Shown one piece after another: positions 22,041 through 33,510 of a stretch of DNA of 64,000 nt. The position numbers were made by a program, and so were the translations under genes. The stretch is from positions 434,001 to 498,000 of the forward strand of contig NW_025408675.1 in the NCBI RefSeq assembly GCF_020360975.1, given 5' to 3'. Below the pieces are notes generated by a model. The model had not been told where the DNA came from. It searched no databases and saw only the letters and a list, made by a program, of their open reading frames with translations. Position 1 is the first letter of the stretch, and each line of letters opens with the position of its first letter. Source of the stretch: Hirsutella rhossiliensis. Its lineage: Eukaryota; Ascomycota; Sordariomycetes; Hypocreales; Ophiocordycipitaceae.

Positions 22041-23414
22041 TCAAAACTTGGCCTGGACCTTTTCCAGCGTGTCCTGCAACGCCCAATCGCTGGGAGCCCG
22101 CTGGCTGCGGACCGAGTTAGCCTGGCTGGCGGTGAAGCCTTTTGCCTCGACGGCAGGGTTGTAGCCGAGGCCGTTCTGGCGGCCGACGGTCTCGGAGTCG
22201 ACGACGGGGGCCTCTTGGCCGTCTGCGCGACGGTAGACGGTGACGACAACGGCGCCGCCGAGGCCGAGGTTGTGCTGCAGGCAGTGGCGGGTGCGGGGGA
22301 CGGCGCGGTTGTTGGCCCAGCCGCGCAGGTGCCAGACGAGCTCGGCACACTGGGCGATGCCGGTGGCGCCGAGCGGGTGGCCTTTTGAGATGAGGCCGCC
22401 CGAGGGGTTGACGAGGTAGCGGCCGCCGTAGGTGATGTCGCCGCGGCGGACGAGCTCGTGGGCCTTGCCCTTTTCGCAGAGGCCGAGGGCATCGATGGCG
22501 ACCATCTGGTTTGCGCTGAAGCAGTCGTGCAGCTCGACGACCTGGACGTCGGGCGGGGCGATGCCGGCCTCGGCCATGGCGACGCCGACGGCGTGCTGCG
22601 TCATCTCGTAGCCCATGAGGTCGATGGCGCTGCGGGAGAAGAGGCTGGGCGCGTCGGTGGCGAGGCACTGGCCGGCGATCTCGACGGCCTGGGCGCGCAG
22701 GTGCGGGCGGGCGTCGAGGAAGGCCTGGGAGACGAGGATGGCGGCGGCGCCGCCGTCGGACGTCGGGCAGCACTGCAGCTTGGTGAGGGGCGCGAAGATG
22801 GTGGGCGCGTCCTTGATCTCGTCGAGCGAGTAGACGTGCTGGAACTGCGAGTAGGGGTTGTTGGGCGAGTGGGCGTGGTTGATGCGCGCAATCTCGGCAA
22901 AGTCGTCGGGCACGGCGCCGTGGCGCTCCATGTACTCGCGGCCGGCGTTGCCAAACATCTGGGCGGCGCCGGGGGCCGTCTCAATGCCGCGCGTCTCGGC
23001 CATCATGGCGACGGTGGTGCCCGTCGGGTTCTCGCGGTCGTTGTAGTGGCTCTGCAGGCTGCCGCGCATCATCTTCTCGAAGCCGACGACCATGACGCAG
23101 TCGGCGGCGCCGGCGGCGACGAGGGAGCGCGCCATGGCCAGGCCGGTGCTGCCGGTGGCGCAGTTGTTGTTGACGTTGTAGACGGGGATCTTGGTCATGC
23201 CGAACTGGTACAGCACGCGCTGGCCGCAGGTGCTGTCGCCGTAGCAGTAGCAGGCGACGGCCTGGTCGACGTCGTCGTAGGTGATGCGGGCGTCGAGCAG
23301 GGCCTTGACGCCGGCCTCGAAGCCCAGCTCGGTGTAGTCGACGGTGCCGCGGGGCTTGATGAACTTTGTCATGCCGACGCCCAGCACGTAGACGGGCGAC
23401 TTTGGCTTGGCCAT
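22041..23414 (-). CDS. SCP-x type thiolase (3-ketoacyl-CoA thiolase, sterol carrier family)
   Basis: Thiolytic cleavage of 3-ketoacyl-CoA, with preference in relatives for branched or sterol side chains; expected in peroxisomes or mitochondria. Single frame of 457 residues starting MAKPKSPVYVLGVGMTKF. The nucleophile is Cys85 in NVNNNCATGSTGLAMA. Further motifs are VVELHDCFSANQM, NPSGGLISKGHPLGATGIAQ (catalytic His) and HNLGLGGAVVVTVYRR. There is no SCP2 lipid-transfer domain after the thiolase, unlike mammalian SCPx. The C-terminal AKF only loosely resembles a PTS1, so location is open. Confidence 0.9.
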   Translation of the reverse strand: MAKPKSPVYVLGVGMTKFIKPRGTVDYTELGFEAGVKALLDARITYDDVDQAVACYCYGDSTCGQRVLYQFGMTKIPVYNVNNNCATGSTGLAMARSLVAAGAADCVMVVGFEKMMRGSLQSHYNDRENPTGTTVAMMAETRGIETAPGAAQMFGNAGREYMERHGAVPDDFAEIARINHAHSPNNPYSQFQHVYSLDEIKDAPTIFAPLTKLQCCPTSDGGAAAILVSQAFLDARPHLRAQAVEIAGQCLATDAPSLFSRSAIDLMGYEMTQHAVGVAMAEAGIAPPDVQVVELHDCFSANQMVAIDALGLCEKGKAHELVRRGDITYGGRYLVNPSGGLISKGHPLGATGIAQCAELVWHLRGWANNRAVPRTRHCLQHNLGLGGAVVVTVYRRADGQEAPVVDSETVGRQNGLGYNPAVEAKGFTASQANSVRSQRAPSDWALQDTLEKVQAKF

Positions 23415-24284
23415 GGCGGGTGCTGTCGTCGTCGCTTAATGAACGAGGGGGGAGGATCGGGCTCCGGTTATGCCCTGCGTTGGTTAGTGGTGGTGACACG
23501 AGGACAAGTACTCGTGTGCGACGATGCCCCTTTGCAGCCAGAGAGAAGAGGAAGAGGAAGAAGGAGTGGAAGAAGGAGAAGGAAATAGAAAAGCGACGAG
23601 TTCCCAGCCCGTCAGTCCATCGATTCGTTAATAGAGGGTTGTGCAACGGCCCTGACAGCATGCGGGGAAGACGGAGAATAAAACCACAGGTGCCGAGGCT
23701 CGCTCACCGAGGTTGCATCTGTCCAGGTCTTACTAAGCCCACGCACGCGCAGTCATCCCCCATCCGGGCACGCAAAAAAAACTCCGACCCGGCTCGCCCG
23801 CCTAGAGCGAGAGAGAGGGAAGTCGGGCTTTTTGCCTCGCTGGTCTTTGCGGCCTCCCCCCCCGCCTTCCATGTTTCCCCACCTTCCCCACCCCAAATTT
23901 CCGGCCGAGTCGTCGCGGCTCCGCTTTCGACGTCTTCTCGGCCGAGGAGGCGCTGGTCCCGCCCCGGCCCCCCTCCCGGCTCCGGGATTTGTCCACCAAG
24001 CAAAGTCCGGCGGACGGCGGGGGGCCTGTGGCTCCGTGGCCCGGCAAAGGAGGGTTTATATCTGCGGAAATGACAAATGCCCATTTCCTTGGTTTGCGGG
24101 TGCGAATTTACTCGAGAGCGAGGGAGCAAACCATGGACTATAAAAGAGTCCTCTTGTCCACCTCACAGGCCAAGCAACTTACTTGCCCCCCCACCAATCC
24201 CGGACTCTCCTCAGATTCAGCTCAGTGGTTTGACGAGCGTACTCCAACACCCTCGCCCTCGCTGCTCCAAGGCACAAGAGAGAC
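23415..24284. other. divergent promoter region with purine tract
   Basis: Separates the thiolase from the NAD(P)-binding gene. It contains a GA-rich run at about 23540-23595 and a GC-rich middle. The only specific element I can point to is a TATA box, listed separately. Confidence 0.5.
24139..24146 (+). promoter_or_regulatory. TATA box upstream of the NAD(P)-binding gene
   Basis: TATAAAAG lies about 140 bases before the ATG at 24285, followed by a CT-rich stretch suited to transcription initiation. The placement is typical of inducible fungal genes. Confidence 0.5.
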
Positions 24285-25044
24285 ATGCACATCTACGTCT
24301 CGGGCGGCAGCGGGCGCAACGGCCGCCTCGCCATCGACGCCGCCCTGCAAAACGGCCACAGCGTCACCGCCCTCGTCCGCGACCACGCCTCTCTGCGCGC
24401 CCACCCTCGCCTCACCGTCCTCCAAGGTTCGTCTCGAGAACAAGACCACAGTGGGCAATGCAGTCGACTAACAACCCCAACCCTTCCTTCGGTCCACAGG
24501 TTCGCCCACCGCGCAGCCCAACGTCGAGGCCGCCCTCCGCACCCCCCTCCCCCCCGCCGCCATCATCACCGCCCTCAACCCGCGCCGCACCTCGGAGAAC
24601 CCCTTCTCCCCTCTCGCCCCGGACTCGCCCCCGGACCTCCTCGCCCGCACCGCCCGCGTCCTCCTCGCCGCCCTGGACCGCGTCTCCCCGTCCCACCGGC
24701 GGCAGCAGCCCAAAATCGTCGTCAACTCGAGCCTCGGCGTCGGCGCCTCCTGGCACGCAATGGCCTGGCCCACGCGCCTCCTCTTCCGCTATAGCACCAT
24801 GCGCCTCACCCTGCGCGACCACGACGACATGGACCTGCTCGTCCGCCGCAGCGGCCGCCCCTTTGTCTTGGCCCGCCCCGCGAGGCTCGTCGACGGCGTC
24901 GCCCGCCACGTCAAGGCGTTGCCCGACGACGGCTCGGGCTGTGGCTGGAATCCCACGATAACGCGGAGCAGCGTCGCCGGATGGCTCGTCACCGCCGCCG
25001 AGTCCAGCCAGTGGGATGGCAAGTCGCCCGTCCTTGTGAATTGA
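24285..25044 (+). CDS. small NAD(P)-binding Rossmann protein (NmrA/BVR-B-like)
   Basis: Two exons, 24285-24426 and 24500-25044, give 228 residues. The start MHIYVSGGSGRNGRLAIDAAL carries the GxxGxxG dinucleotide loop of extended or atypical short-chain dehydrogenases. Further along are ALVRDHASL, PAAIITALNP, KIVVNSSLGVGAS and FVLARPARLVDG, matching the strand order of NAD(P)-dependent epimerase/flavin-reductase-like proteins. No catalytic Tyr-x-x-x-Lys is evident, so it could be a redox sensor or a reductase using another residue. No biosynthetic partner lies beside it. Substrate unknown. Confidence 0.82.
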
Positions 25045-25515
25045 TTGATTCGTCACATCTCGGGTACTCTATCCTTTTCAAAGCAGAGGAAAGGACGAAA
25101 CGAGCATCCGACAAAGATCAAGAGACGGCACGGAGGTTTGCAGATGGCAGCGGCTTGCCTTGGTTTTCACTACCAGCATTGATATCCCGCTAGATACTCA
25201 ACGCACTCACTCGCTCACTCACTCACTCCGTCCCCTATGCGCCTCACCACATCCGCCCAAAATAAACACCCCTTCTTTTCTTTCCAGTCACCTCCCAAGG
25301 CTCCTTGGATTCTCCGTACGCCGCATTACCGGTCAAACTTTTGCCCTTTTATCGGCCAAATGGCAACAGGAGACGAGATACTCAGCCCGGCCCACATGGT
25401 TCCTGGCGCGCACGGCCGATAATCGATATATCCAACTCTAGAATAAGAGTCAACGAAGCGTCTGCAAAGAGACGCCGCGCATGGCGGCAGCCGACGCAGG
25501 CTACATGTAGGCTTC
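25045..25515. other. convergent intergenic region
   Basis: Between the stop codons of the NAD(P)-binding gene and the zinc-cluster gene. A CTCACTCACTCACT microrepeat sits near 25205-25230. Nothing else recognised. Confidence 0.5.
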
Positions 25516-28175
25516 TCAGTCCCACCCTTCCCACATGATCCATCCTCCAAAGTCGCTAATGGTTCCAGACGCTCTCATGCCCGCCGAGCTATTTGAGCCG
25601 CCACCGTGCCCCGAGTATCCGTACGGCGACCGACCCTGGCCGTAGTTTCCCGACGAATAGCCGTCAACGCGCGCGTGGATCTTGTCCCGCGTCAGGTTCG
25701 ACGCCCTCAGGCAGGCGTCCAGAACGCCATACAGCTCGCGCGTGATGTCCTGCGGCCTAGGCTCCGGGGACTTGACCGTCTCCAGCACCAAGGCAATGCA
25801 GATAATGTCCTTGATGTCGCTCCCGCTGATGTTGGCAATCAGCAGGTCCAGCGTCTTTTGCACCGTCTCGATGAGCCGCGCCGGCGACCATAGCATCAGG
25901 TCTTCCGCCTTGTACGACGGATAATCGTCCGAACTGTCCGGCGACACCCGCAGCGCTTGCTGGCCCAGCACCAGGCCCTCCGAATTGGGGCGGACGGCAC
26001 ACTGGATGTAGAAGCACACGCTCAGGGCCGCCTGGATGATGTCTCGCTTGAGGATCTGGTGATACATCTCGGCAATCTCCTGGAAGTGCGCAAGGTGGGG
26101 GTCGAGTTCGTCGAGGTACTTGAGGATGACCATGGAGGATTTCAAGTACGCCCGGGATATCTGGGGGGGGACGTCCGCCACTCCCATGGCCAGGGGCCGG
26201 TACAGGGCCAGCAGCGGACGCCGGACGTGCATGTCGAGGACGACGCGGCATCTCCACTGCTTGCTCTTTTGCGAGTCGTTGACGATGCCGTGGCGGGGGA
26301 AGACGTAGTTGATGTCGTCGAGGAACCGCTCCAGCTTGGCCCCGACCTCGACCACCTCTTGATAGTCACGCATCGTGTCGATGCGGTTGATGAGCGGCGC
26401 CACCCGCATCCGCACCCCCAGAGTCATGGCGGCGTACACTTGCATTTGATTGTCCGTCACCTGGTCAATCGGCTTCGTCGGCGGCAGTTCCTGCATGCCC
26501 AGGAACAGCTCCGAATCATTGAGGTTCCGAGGCGGCCGGCAAGAAAAGTCTCCTTCTCGGACCAGACAAGGTAGATTGCAGGCCAGAGACATGTGAAGGT
26601 CCATGTCGACAATGGTGAACCACAGCCTCCTCCGGAGCTCGCCGAGAAAGACGCTGATGCGGGGCTCAAACTCGGACGGGTCCCGATGCAGGCCCATGGT
26701 CATGGCCAGCCGAACGACGAAGCCCAGCTGTGTCCACGAGTCCTCGGCTCGGGGAGTGATCATCCGCTGTGCGTACAGCAGCAACAGCTCCACCTGCAGA
26801 GTTGTCATCTCCACGAGCTGCTTTCCCTTGAGGCCGTCGAGCCAAATGCGTACGAGGGCATAAGCCGTCGGGATGTGTACGCCTTCCACACGCTCATGGC
26901 CCAAGCCCTTGGACTTGGTTTCGAACCGAGATGAGATGGAGAGCACCGACAGCAGCTGGGGGAGGAACGACTCCGACTGCAGCTTGCCTTCCCAGTAGAG
27001 CTCGTACTGCTCATAGAAGGTGGGCACGTGGACGATGCGGTATATGTTCTCGGAAGTATTGAAATAGGAGGCAATGAGGCGGTCGCAAACCGGCTTCTTG
27101 GGCAAAATATCCGTCATTCGCTTGTGGACTGGCATCATGGAGTCAACAAAGACGGTGATGGGGGTCATGGCATTGTGCAGGTTATCCTGCAAGGTCCGGT
27201 GCAGAGCCTGGAGGTTGAAGAAGAGCTCCGAGTTGCTGGCCGCGTTGCGCTGGTGGGATATCAAAGCCTTGGCATCGTCGAACTCGGGGGAAGGGTCAGC
27301 ATGGATGCCTTGGTCGACGGAGACGGCGGGAATATGCTCACCAGGTTCAGCAAGACGCGAGTGCTGTTTTGGCCAAAGAAACGTGTGCCTTGAGCTTCGC
27401 GCTTGACCGTCAGCCCCCTGGTGGTGCTGGGAGAGGCAGCAATGGCCCGTCCGCCGCTATAGTCGGTGCCGGGGCTGCGCACGCGAACCTGCTTCTCGAG
27501 ACGTTCCATCCGCAGCGACAGCTCCTCTAGAAGGGGCAGGCTCGGAGACTCTCCATTTTTGGCCGGCGTGTGGGCAGCGTCGTTGTTGGCAAAGCCGGCA
27601 GCGCCCGAGGATGCCGAGGGACAGCCGCGCTTAGGGGGCCGGTTCGGCTCGGAGGTGTCGACGTCGGAGCCATCCGAGAGGTTTGCCGAGTCCTGGTCTG
27701 CAGCATATTTGCATGCCCGGGTTGATTTTTGGCACTGCGAACAAGGTAGTATGCGATCGCACCTGAGCTTGCGCTTGCGGCACTCCGTACACGACTTGAC
27801 GGGCCGGGGCCGCTTGACGCTGCGGGCCTGGTGTAGCTGCAGTTGCTGCGAGGGATGTGGCGATGGCAGTCCGAGCGACGTGGGCTGGGACTGCTGGTGG
27901 TGGTGATGATGGGGATGGGGATGGGGACCGGGGGGAGGCGAGAGCTGGCGGGTCGGAGACGGGTTGCCGTCCAAGGGGCCCTCGCCACGTAGACTGGCGG
28001 CCGAGGACAGCGGACGGGCAGCCGCCGACTCGGTTGGTGGCGGCGGCGGCGGTTGCGGCAACGGGGGCGGTGGAAAGGCGTGCATGGCAAGGTGATTAGT
28101 CCCCTGCTTCAGTCGGTGGTGCTCCTCGCGCGGCGTCGAGGCGGCGGGAAAGCCAAGCAGCGGCGGCCCTGACAC
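25516..28175 (-). CDS. Zn2Cys6 zinc-cluster transcription factor
   Basis: Nuclear DNA-binding regulator. Two exons, 28175-27342 and 27282-25516, give about 866 residues. After a Pro-, His- and Gln-rich N-terminus (HPHPHHHHHQQ) comes the binuclear cluster CTECRKRKLRCDRILPCSQCQKSTRAC near residues 128-154, with standard spacing. A leucine-rich segment follows (LEELSLRMERLEKQV, probable dimerisation coil). The second exon is the fungal-specific regulatory domain: IASYFNTSENIYRIVHVPTFYEQY, RLAMTMGLHRDPSEFEPRISVFLGELRRRLWF and so on. The tail is Gly/Ser-rich. Target genes cannot be deduced; no metabolic cluster adjoins it. Confidence 0.93.
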
Positions 28176-28447
28176 TGGGAGGAAGATGGGAATCGCAGGG
28201 GCGCAGGAGGTTCGCAGGTCATTGTTACGCGGCAGATTCGAACAATGGGCGGACGGCGGACGACAGGGGATCCAGGGCGCCGAGTCAGGTCGAGTCAGTG
28301 GGTTCGGAGCCGCGACCGGCCGTGCGGGAGCGGGAGAGACGAGGGCAGAGTGCTTGCTCTGGGCTGTCGACAGGGTTATATCTGCATCCTTGGCTTGGCG
28401 GCCATGGTCGATGACGAGGGGGGATCTTTGTCAAGGCAAGGGAGGGA

Positions 28448-28451
28448 GATG

Positions 28452-28491
<40 letters not shown>

Positions 28492-28532
28492 TGAAAGGAG
28501 AGAAAGAGGAGGAGAGCGAAGGACAGAGATAG
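28448..28532. repeat. GA-rich microsatellite
   Basis: Nearly pure GAGAGA runs broken by a few A and T, about 85 bases, 270-360 bases upstream of the zinc-cluster ATG. On the coding strand of that gene it reads as CT-rich, so it may lie in the promoter or 5' leader. Confidence 0.85.
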
Positions 28533-29142
28533 AGAGAGACAGCGTGACGAGGACGGACCAAAGCAGGACAAGAGGCAGCGGGACACCGAGGGTGGAATAA
28601 AAAAGAATCAAATTCGAGAAAACGCGACGTCGCCCATGACAGCCCTGGCTGTTCTTTCTGTTCCTGCTGTACCTGCCCGGCCGGATCTCGCCAGTCCAAC
28701 GAAACAAACAGTTGGCTCTCGTTAGAGTATAAGGTCAGGTATAGGCGGGGCGGTGGGAAGAGCCGGCATTGGATGGCGGGTGCTTGAGGCGAAAAGGCGG
28801 GCGTGTGCGTGGGTGCCAAGCAAAGACGAGCAAGGGAAGGGATGAAATGTGCGGATATGCCTAGGCGTCTAGGTATGCAGATAACGCAGGTACTTGCATG
28901 CTTCGCGCAATCTTGGTATAAATGATTTCCTCCGTCGCTCGTCCGTCGCTCCGGCGGGAGACGTACAGTTAGCAGGCGATCGGCGGCCGAGAGTTCTGGT
29001 GTTGCTGGCCCCCAGTGGGATATTTTTTGGGGGCTCCACTGTTCGTTTTATTGGGCGACGCCCGTGCCGCGCCCACAGGGCTGCTGCCGTCCCTGAGTGG
29101 CCCGTACAGGGCCCAGGGCTGAGGGCCTCTGCGCAAAGCGGC

Positions 29143-29386
29143 AGGTAAGGTAGGTTAAGGTACCCAAGGTAGGTACTAGGTCTCAGATAGATAGGTACCT
29201 GACAGTGTAGTGTAGGTACCCAGACTCAGGTAGGTACTTAAACACCTGCTGTACAGGGTTAGTAAGTACCTACCTAGGCACGTACTGTACCTATCCATAC
29301 GGAGTACAGTACAGTACAGTACACCACACACACGACCTTCCCTGCCTAGGTAGGTACTAACCTACTTAGGTACCTACTGTGTCGAC
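29143..29386. repeat. AGGTA/TACCTA-rich tract
   Basis: Some 240 bases composed largely of overlapping AGGTAGGTACC, TACCTA and GTACAGTAC units on both strands, including several copies of the palindrome GGTACC and a TACGGAGTA motif at about 29298. It is not a clean tandem array. Similar shorter patches occur near 15750 and 38330-38375. Confidence 0.8.
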
Positions 29387-30336
29387 CTTTAAGCCCCATG
29401 CTTGACTCGTTAAGGTTCTTCTCTCTCTCCGTCCGTCTCCACTTTTCCTCGTCTTTTGTCTCGCTCGCTCCTCCGCCCACCGCCACGCGTGCAGCCTTCC
29501 AGCCTCCTTGGGCTCCCCGGCGCCGGATCAACCCTCCGGCCGCGTTTCGCTGTGGAAGCACCGGGCGCCTGTTATCCCCTTTGGGCATCGGTCAGCCCTC
29601 TTCTGCGACTCCCTCCCCGCATCACCACATTAAACCTAGCCGCAAGGTTTCAGCCCTTTTGATTACCCAGCCCGCCTCGGGGCAAATTTTTCCTCCTCAT
29701 CGCCCTCCCAGCTCATTGTCACTGCACTGCTCTCCTCTCGCGCTGTAAACGGTAACAGCAAATAAGGCGACCCTCGCTGCCCCCCGTGATCCTTCCGCGA
29801 GCCGAGCCGAGCCCATTCATGATTCGGCACGTATTCTCGAATCTCGTATGCCCCCGGGCGGCTTCGCAATTACCCGTGGTAAAATACAAGAAATGCTTCC
29901 TCATGACTCAGGCCGCTCGGTACTTGGCTTCCAGAAGAGACAATAAAGGCCCCGGTCGGCTGCCCATACATCCAGACAGGGTCGCTCGGTCCCGTCCGGG
30001 CCCTGCAATGCCGACGCCAGGCTCACGGCTGGCTTCCTAATCGGCTCTAGCATGCCATCCTCTCCGTGCTTTGCTGGCAACTCCCTACAGTATGTATGCT
30101 TGGCTGTGTATCACGAGGCATAGCAACACTCAAGTCATGCCCCGATCCCACTTGCAACCCCACACATTCTGCCTCATGTCGGACACTCGCCTCTCCCGAA
30201 TCATCGCCCGGCTTGGCTTCGAGGCCTTCCAACCTTGATTCGTCTTCATATTGCAACAAAACACGGACACTTCACCACCACTCAAGCCAATCCCGTCATC
30301 CCGCCCTTCCTTAATTTCAAATACTGACACCTCGCG

Positions 30337-32505
30337 TCAGAGGCCATCTCTCGCCCCTTCTTCATCCTCTGCCGGCCATGCTCCTGGCAGCCCGTTGCCG
30401 TCATCGGCATCGGCGTCGGCGACGTCGTCGCTGGGCCTCCTGGCTCCGTCTCGGCCGATACCGAGTGCCTGCATCACCATGCCCAGCAACCCCGGTCCGT
30501 CTGCCAGTCCAACGTGCGCTTCCAGGTCCCTCTGCAGCTCCTCGTCGTCGGCCTGCCTGAGCGCTCTGATTTCGTCGTCGTCATTGTCGTCGTCATGAAA
30601 GAGGGCGCCGGGTGGTGCGGGCCCTCCTTGCCCTGCCATCAGGTTGCGCATTTGGGCCAGCAGCTCCGCACTTTGCCCCTGACTCTGATGTTGCCCGTCG
30701 CTCCACGGCAACCGCGTGCCCTCTCCCGTAAAGATGTTTTCTGGCTCCGGCGGCGGCAGAGGGTCGAAGTCGTAGTTGGGCTGACTGTCCAAGAGAGCCC
30801 TGGGTGCCACGGCTAGCAGGGATGTCTGGCCTTCGAGATAGGCCAACCTGGTAGCCCCGAGGTCGGCCGGAGCATCGTCGTTTGGCAGCGCTGCCACGTC
30901 GACTCGGCCCAGGCCCCTTGCTACATCCTGCAGCAGGGCTGTCGCCTGGGCATTGTCCCACAGCTCTTTGGTCTGATACAGGTATAGCCTGACCCAGAAC
31001 GATCTCGAGTCCGGGTCCGAGCTGACGCCCCAAACGGACTGCGGGGCGTCGAGATTGAGCTCTTGAAACATGCAACAGTACAACCACGGCAGCCGTTGGA
31101 TTCCATGCGTGAGATGGCCACGAGCGCCCTCGACGTCGCCCGTCTGCAGTCTGGCCAGGACCAGGCTCTGCCGAAGATAGATCAAGTCTCTGTCATCACA
31201 AAAGCTATCAATTTCGTCCATGAAATCGATGAGCCACCGTGACTCGCGCGCCCTGATGGCCAGGAAATGGATGTAATGCCGCATTGCGTAGGGATCCTTG
31301 GGATCCAGGGCATAAAGAAGCTTGGCCCACTCCAGGGCCGTCCGATATGTCCCCTTTCGGACAAGACTTTTCAGGTAGTGGTATCCTGCCAGCCAAAACT
31401 GGCGGTTTTCGGGTCTGCGAAAGTCCAGACGGGCCCGGCCCTGCTCCATGCTCTGCCGGAACGATGACGTCGTTACTCTCCCAAACGTAAACAGCGCCCT
31501 CTCGCACAGTTCGGCCGACAAGGCCATGTTTTGATCCTGCTTGGCCACGCTGCTAACCTGTAGCAAGGTGGATGCGTGGTACGCTTCCGCGCGTTAGCTT
31601 GCATGCGTCGTGTATGTTTCTCGGCTACACTCACGGACTCGCTTGAGCAGATGCACCATTCGCATGGGATCTCCCGTCTGTACGCAGGCAAAGAACAAGA
31701 CCTGCACGCTGTCATACTCCTTGTCGTGAACGTATGCGTATTCCGTCCACGATCCGTCGGGGGCCTTTTCCACTTCCTTCATGGTCAGGCCACCGGCAGA
31801 CTGCCGTGGCCAATGGTCCCGGCCTTGAACGAAGACGTTACGCCGCAACGAGACGTCGGCTAACTTCGCTGCCCCCGGTGGTTCTCGCAAAAATGTCTCC
31901 AGGTCGACCTGTCTCTGGACAGGCGCTCGCCTGCGCCGGCCACCCTCCTGTTGTTCCTCGGCGTTGGCCGACTCCATCACATCGCGGCCGAAAAGGCTCC
32001 TCATCTCGTTGACGACCCGAAGATGATGAGTGTTGATGCTCAGGAGCTCATTCATCCGTGACCTGGACCCGTTGTGTGCGTTGTGAGTTGAAGATGAGTC
32101 GTTGTTTCGCGAATCAACCTTCAATTCTTTCATGGCCTTGTCAATCTCGTCCTCGTCCTCGCCGCCCTGGTCAGCGCCGCCCGCGGGGACCTTTGCCTTC
32201 TTTTTCTTCTTTTGTTGTCTCCTCTTCTTGCTCTTGTTGCTGCTCGCCGGGGGTGGAACCTGGCTCACGTCTCGGCCGCCTTGGTCATTGACTGTGTCGT
32301 CCTCGTCGTCGTCCTTGCCGTCGCCGTCGCCGTCGCCGTCGGCCTCATCCTCGCCCACCAGAGCGGCGAAGAGGTTTGGCCGAGGTTTCGGTGAGGCGAC
32401 GAGTTCCTCGGCATCCTCGCTCTCCTCCGACTCGCGGGCCGCGGATTCGGTGGCCTTTTCCAGCTCTCGCTGTTGTTGAAGCTTGCGCAGTTGCCGGCTG
32501 GACAT
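30337..32505 (-). CDS. RQC1: TCF25/Rqc1 family, ribosome quality control subunit
   Basis: Yeast Rqc1 works with Ltn1 and Cdc48 on stalled 60S-nascent chain complexes. Two exons, 32505-31635 and 31583-30337, give about 705 residues. The start MSSRQLRKLQQQRELEK is the conserved family N-terminus; the frame also runs open upstream to 32667, but that part has no family text. An acidic segment (DEADGDGDGDGKDDDEDD) and a basic block (KSKKRRQQKKKKKAK) follow. The TCF25 domain includes LLSINTHHLRVVNEMRSLFG, PYHASTLLQVSSVAKQ across the junction, and RRPENRQFWLAGYHYLKSLVRKGTYRTALEWAKLLYALDP. The C-terminus is Asp-rich. Confidence 0.93.
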
Positions 32506-33510
32506 CTTGTTGGCCTGTGTGGTGCTTACGTGCGGCGGCGGCACAACCCTCCGGAGAGGATGCGCGGGTTGGAATTTCAAAGGCGATGATGGTCTGCTGG
32601 AACGAGAGTCTCGATTGCGTAGGAAGCGTCGGGCAAAGCACCTCGAGTTAGCAAAGAGTAGAAACAATGCGAGTCACTGCCGAGCCTGGGGCTTGATTTG
32701 CTCCCTAGGGGATGACGTTTTCCTCGGTGGGGCAGCGTCCGAAGAAAGAGTCAGGGTACAAAGTACCTGCAAAACTTATCCATCCATTCCCTTTGGACGA
32801 CTTTTGCCGAAACAAGATACCGAAGATGAAGCTGCTCCTGGTTGCAGCGTCAGGGTCTACACAATCACGCATCACCTCTGCTCATCTAGCACCACACCTC
32901 ACACCCTCTGCTTATTTTGCAGACCGGTCATATCAGTTTGTTTATAGGTAGAGTCGTGACGCAGTCGCGCAATGCTAGCGGCAAGCACATTTCCCACGTC
33001 TTCGTTTTTTCAGTCGCTGGTTCAGTTACACGCAAAGCCCGCCACCTCTCCCTCTGCACACTATCGGTCAAACCGCTCAAGGATGTCCCCTCGGCACCAG
33101 AACGAGCCTGCCGTCCGAGTCCTCATAATTCACGTAAAGCCAGCCTTTTCCAGCTTCGCTAATCCAAACTCCAGGCGTTTCTGATCCGACTCCGTGGCTC
33201 ATCGAGGCTGACACCTCCATGTTTCGCTGGAAAGCACAATAGAACCGTGGCGTGTCCTCGTCCTCACACCTGCCGAGCAGATGCAAAAAGTGATCAAAGG
33301 CTCGAGAGGCAAAATTGTTGTTACATCTCAAAAGGTTGTAGGGAAAATATTTGTGAGACTGGCGAATGTTGTTCCGGTGCCCAAATGCTCGGCTCTCGGT
33401 CAACCCTTCAACGACTGGAATCATCGAGGTCGCGAGGATGAAAGCCGTCCTGCGGCTAGGCGTCGCAGCTGTCTCCAATCACCCAGGTCGTTCGTCAAGT
33501 CCGCTTGACT
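32506..33510. other. intergenic region between RQC1 and SCD6
   Basis: Both flanking genes are on the minus strand, so this holds the RQC1 promoter and the SCD6 3' flank. A possible small coding frame on the minus strand at 33077-33478 is described separately; nothing else stands out. Confidence 0.5.
33077..33478 (-). CDS. doubtful small hypothetical protein
   Basis: An uninterrupted frame of 133 residues with a mixed, non-repetitive composition, ending CAFQRNMEVSASMSHGVGSE..GVWISEAGKGWLYVNYEDSDGRLVLV. Its hydrophobic and aromatic pattern looks more protein-like than most shadow frames here, which are Arg/Pro/Ser-rich. I recognise no family, the start is arbitrary, and it ends only about 430 bases before the SCD6 stop. 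It could be a relic of a larger gene. Confidence 0.25.
   Translation of the reverse strand: METAATPSRRTAFILATSMIPVVEGLTESRAFGHRNNIRQSHKYFPYNLLRCNNNFASRAFDHFLHLLGRCEDEDTPRFYCAFQRNMEVSASMSHGVGSETPGVWISEAGKGWLYVNYEDSDGRLVLVPRGHP

Larger units (their letters stand above)
28176..30336. other. gene-poor 2.1-kb region upstream of the zinc-cluster gene
   Basis: Contains a GA microsatellite and a TACCTA/AGGTA-rich tract (both listed separately). A short frame at 29398-29748 is Ser/Pro-rich and unconvincing. The remainder probably serves as an extended promoter and the Rqc1 gene 3' flank. Confidence 0.5.

Noticed and set aside
22041..22049. C-terminal AKF of the thiolase as a peroxisomal PTS1
   Set aside because: Only a weak variant of the S-K-L consensus; I could not support it beyond a remark.
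22458..23588. 376-residue plus-strand frame opposite the thiolase
   Set aside because: Pure Gly/Ala/Val/Asp/His shadow of the thiolase; the minus-strand protein carries all catalytic motifs.
28448..28532. Coding frames across the GA tract (Ser-Leu or Arg-Glu repeats)
   Set aside because: Trivial translations of a microsatellite.
32506..32667. Upstream ATG at 32667 as the start of RQC1
   Set aside because: The added 54 residues are Arg/Pro-rich with no family text, whereas MSSRQLRKLQQQRELEK is the conserved N-terminus.
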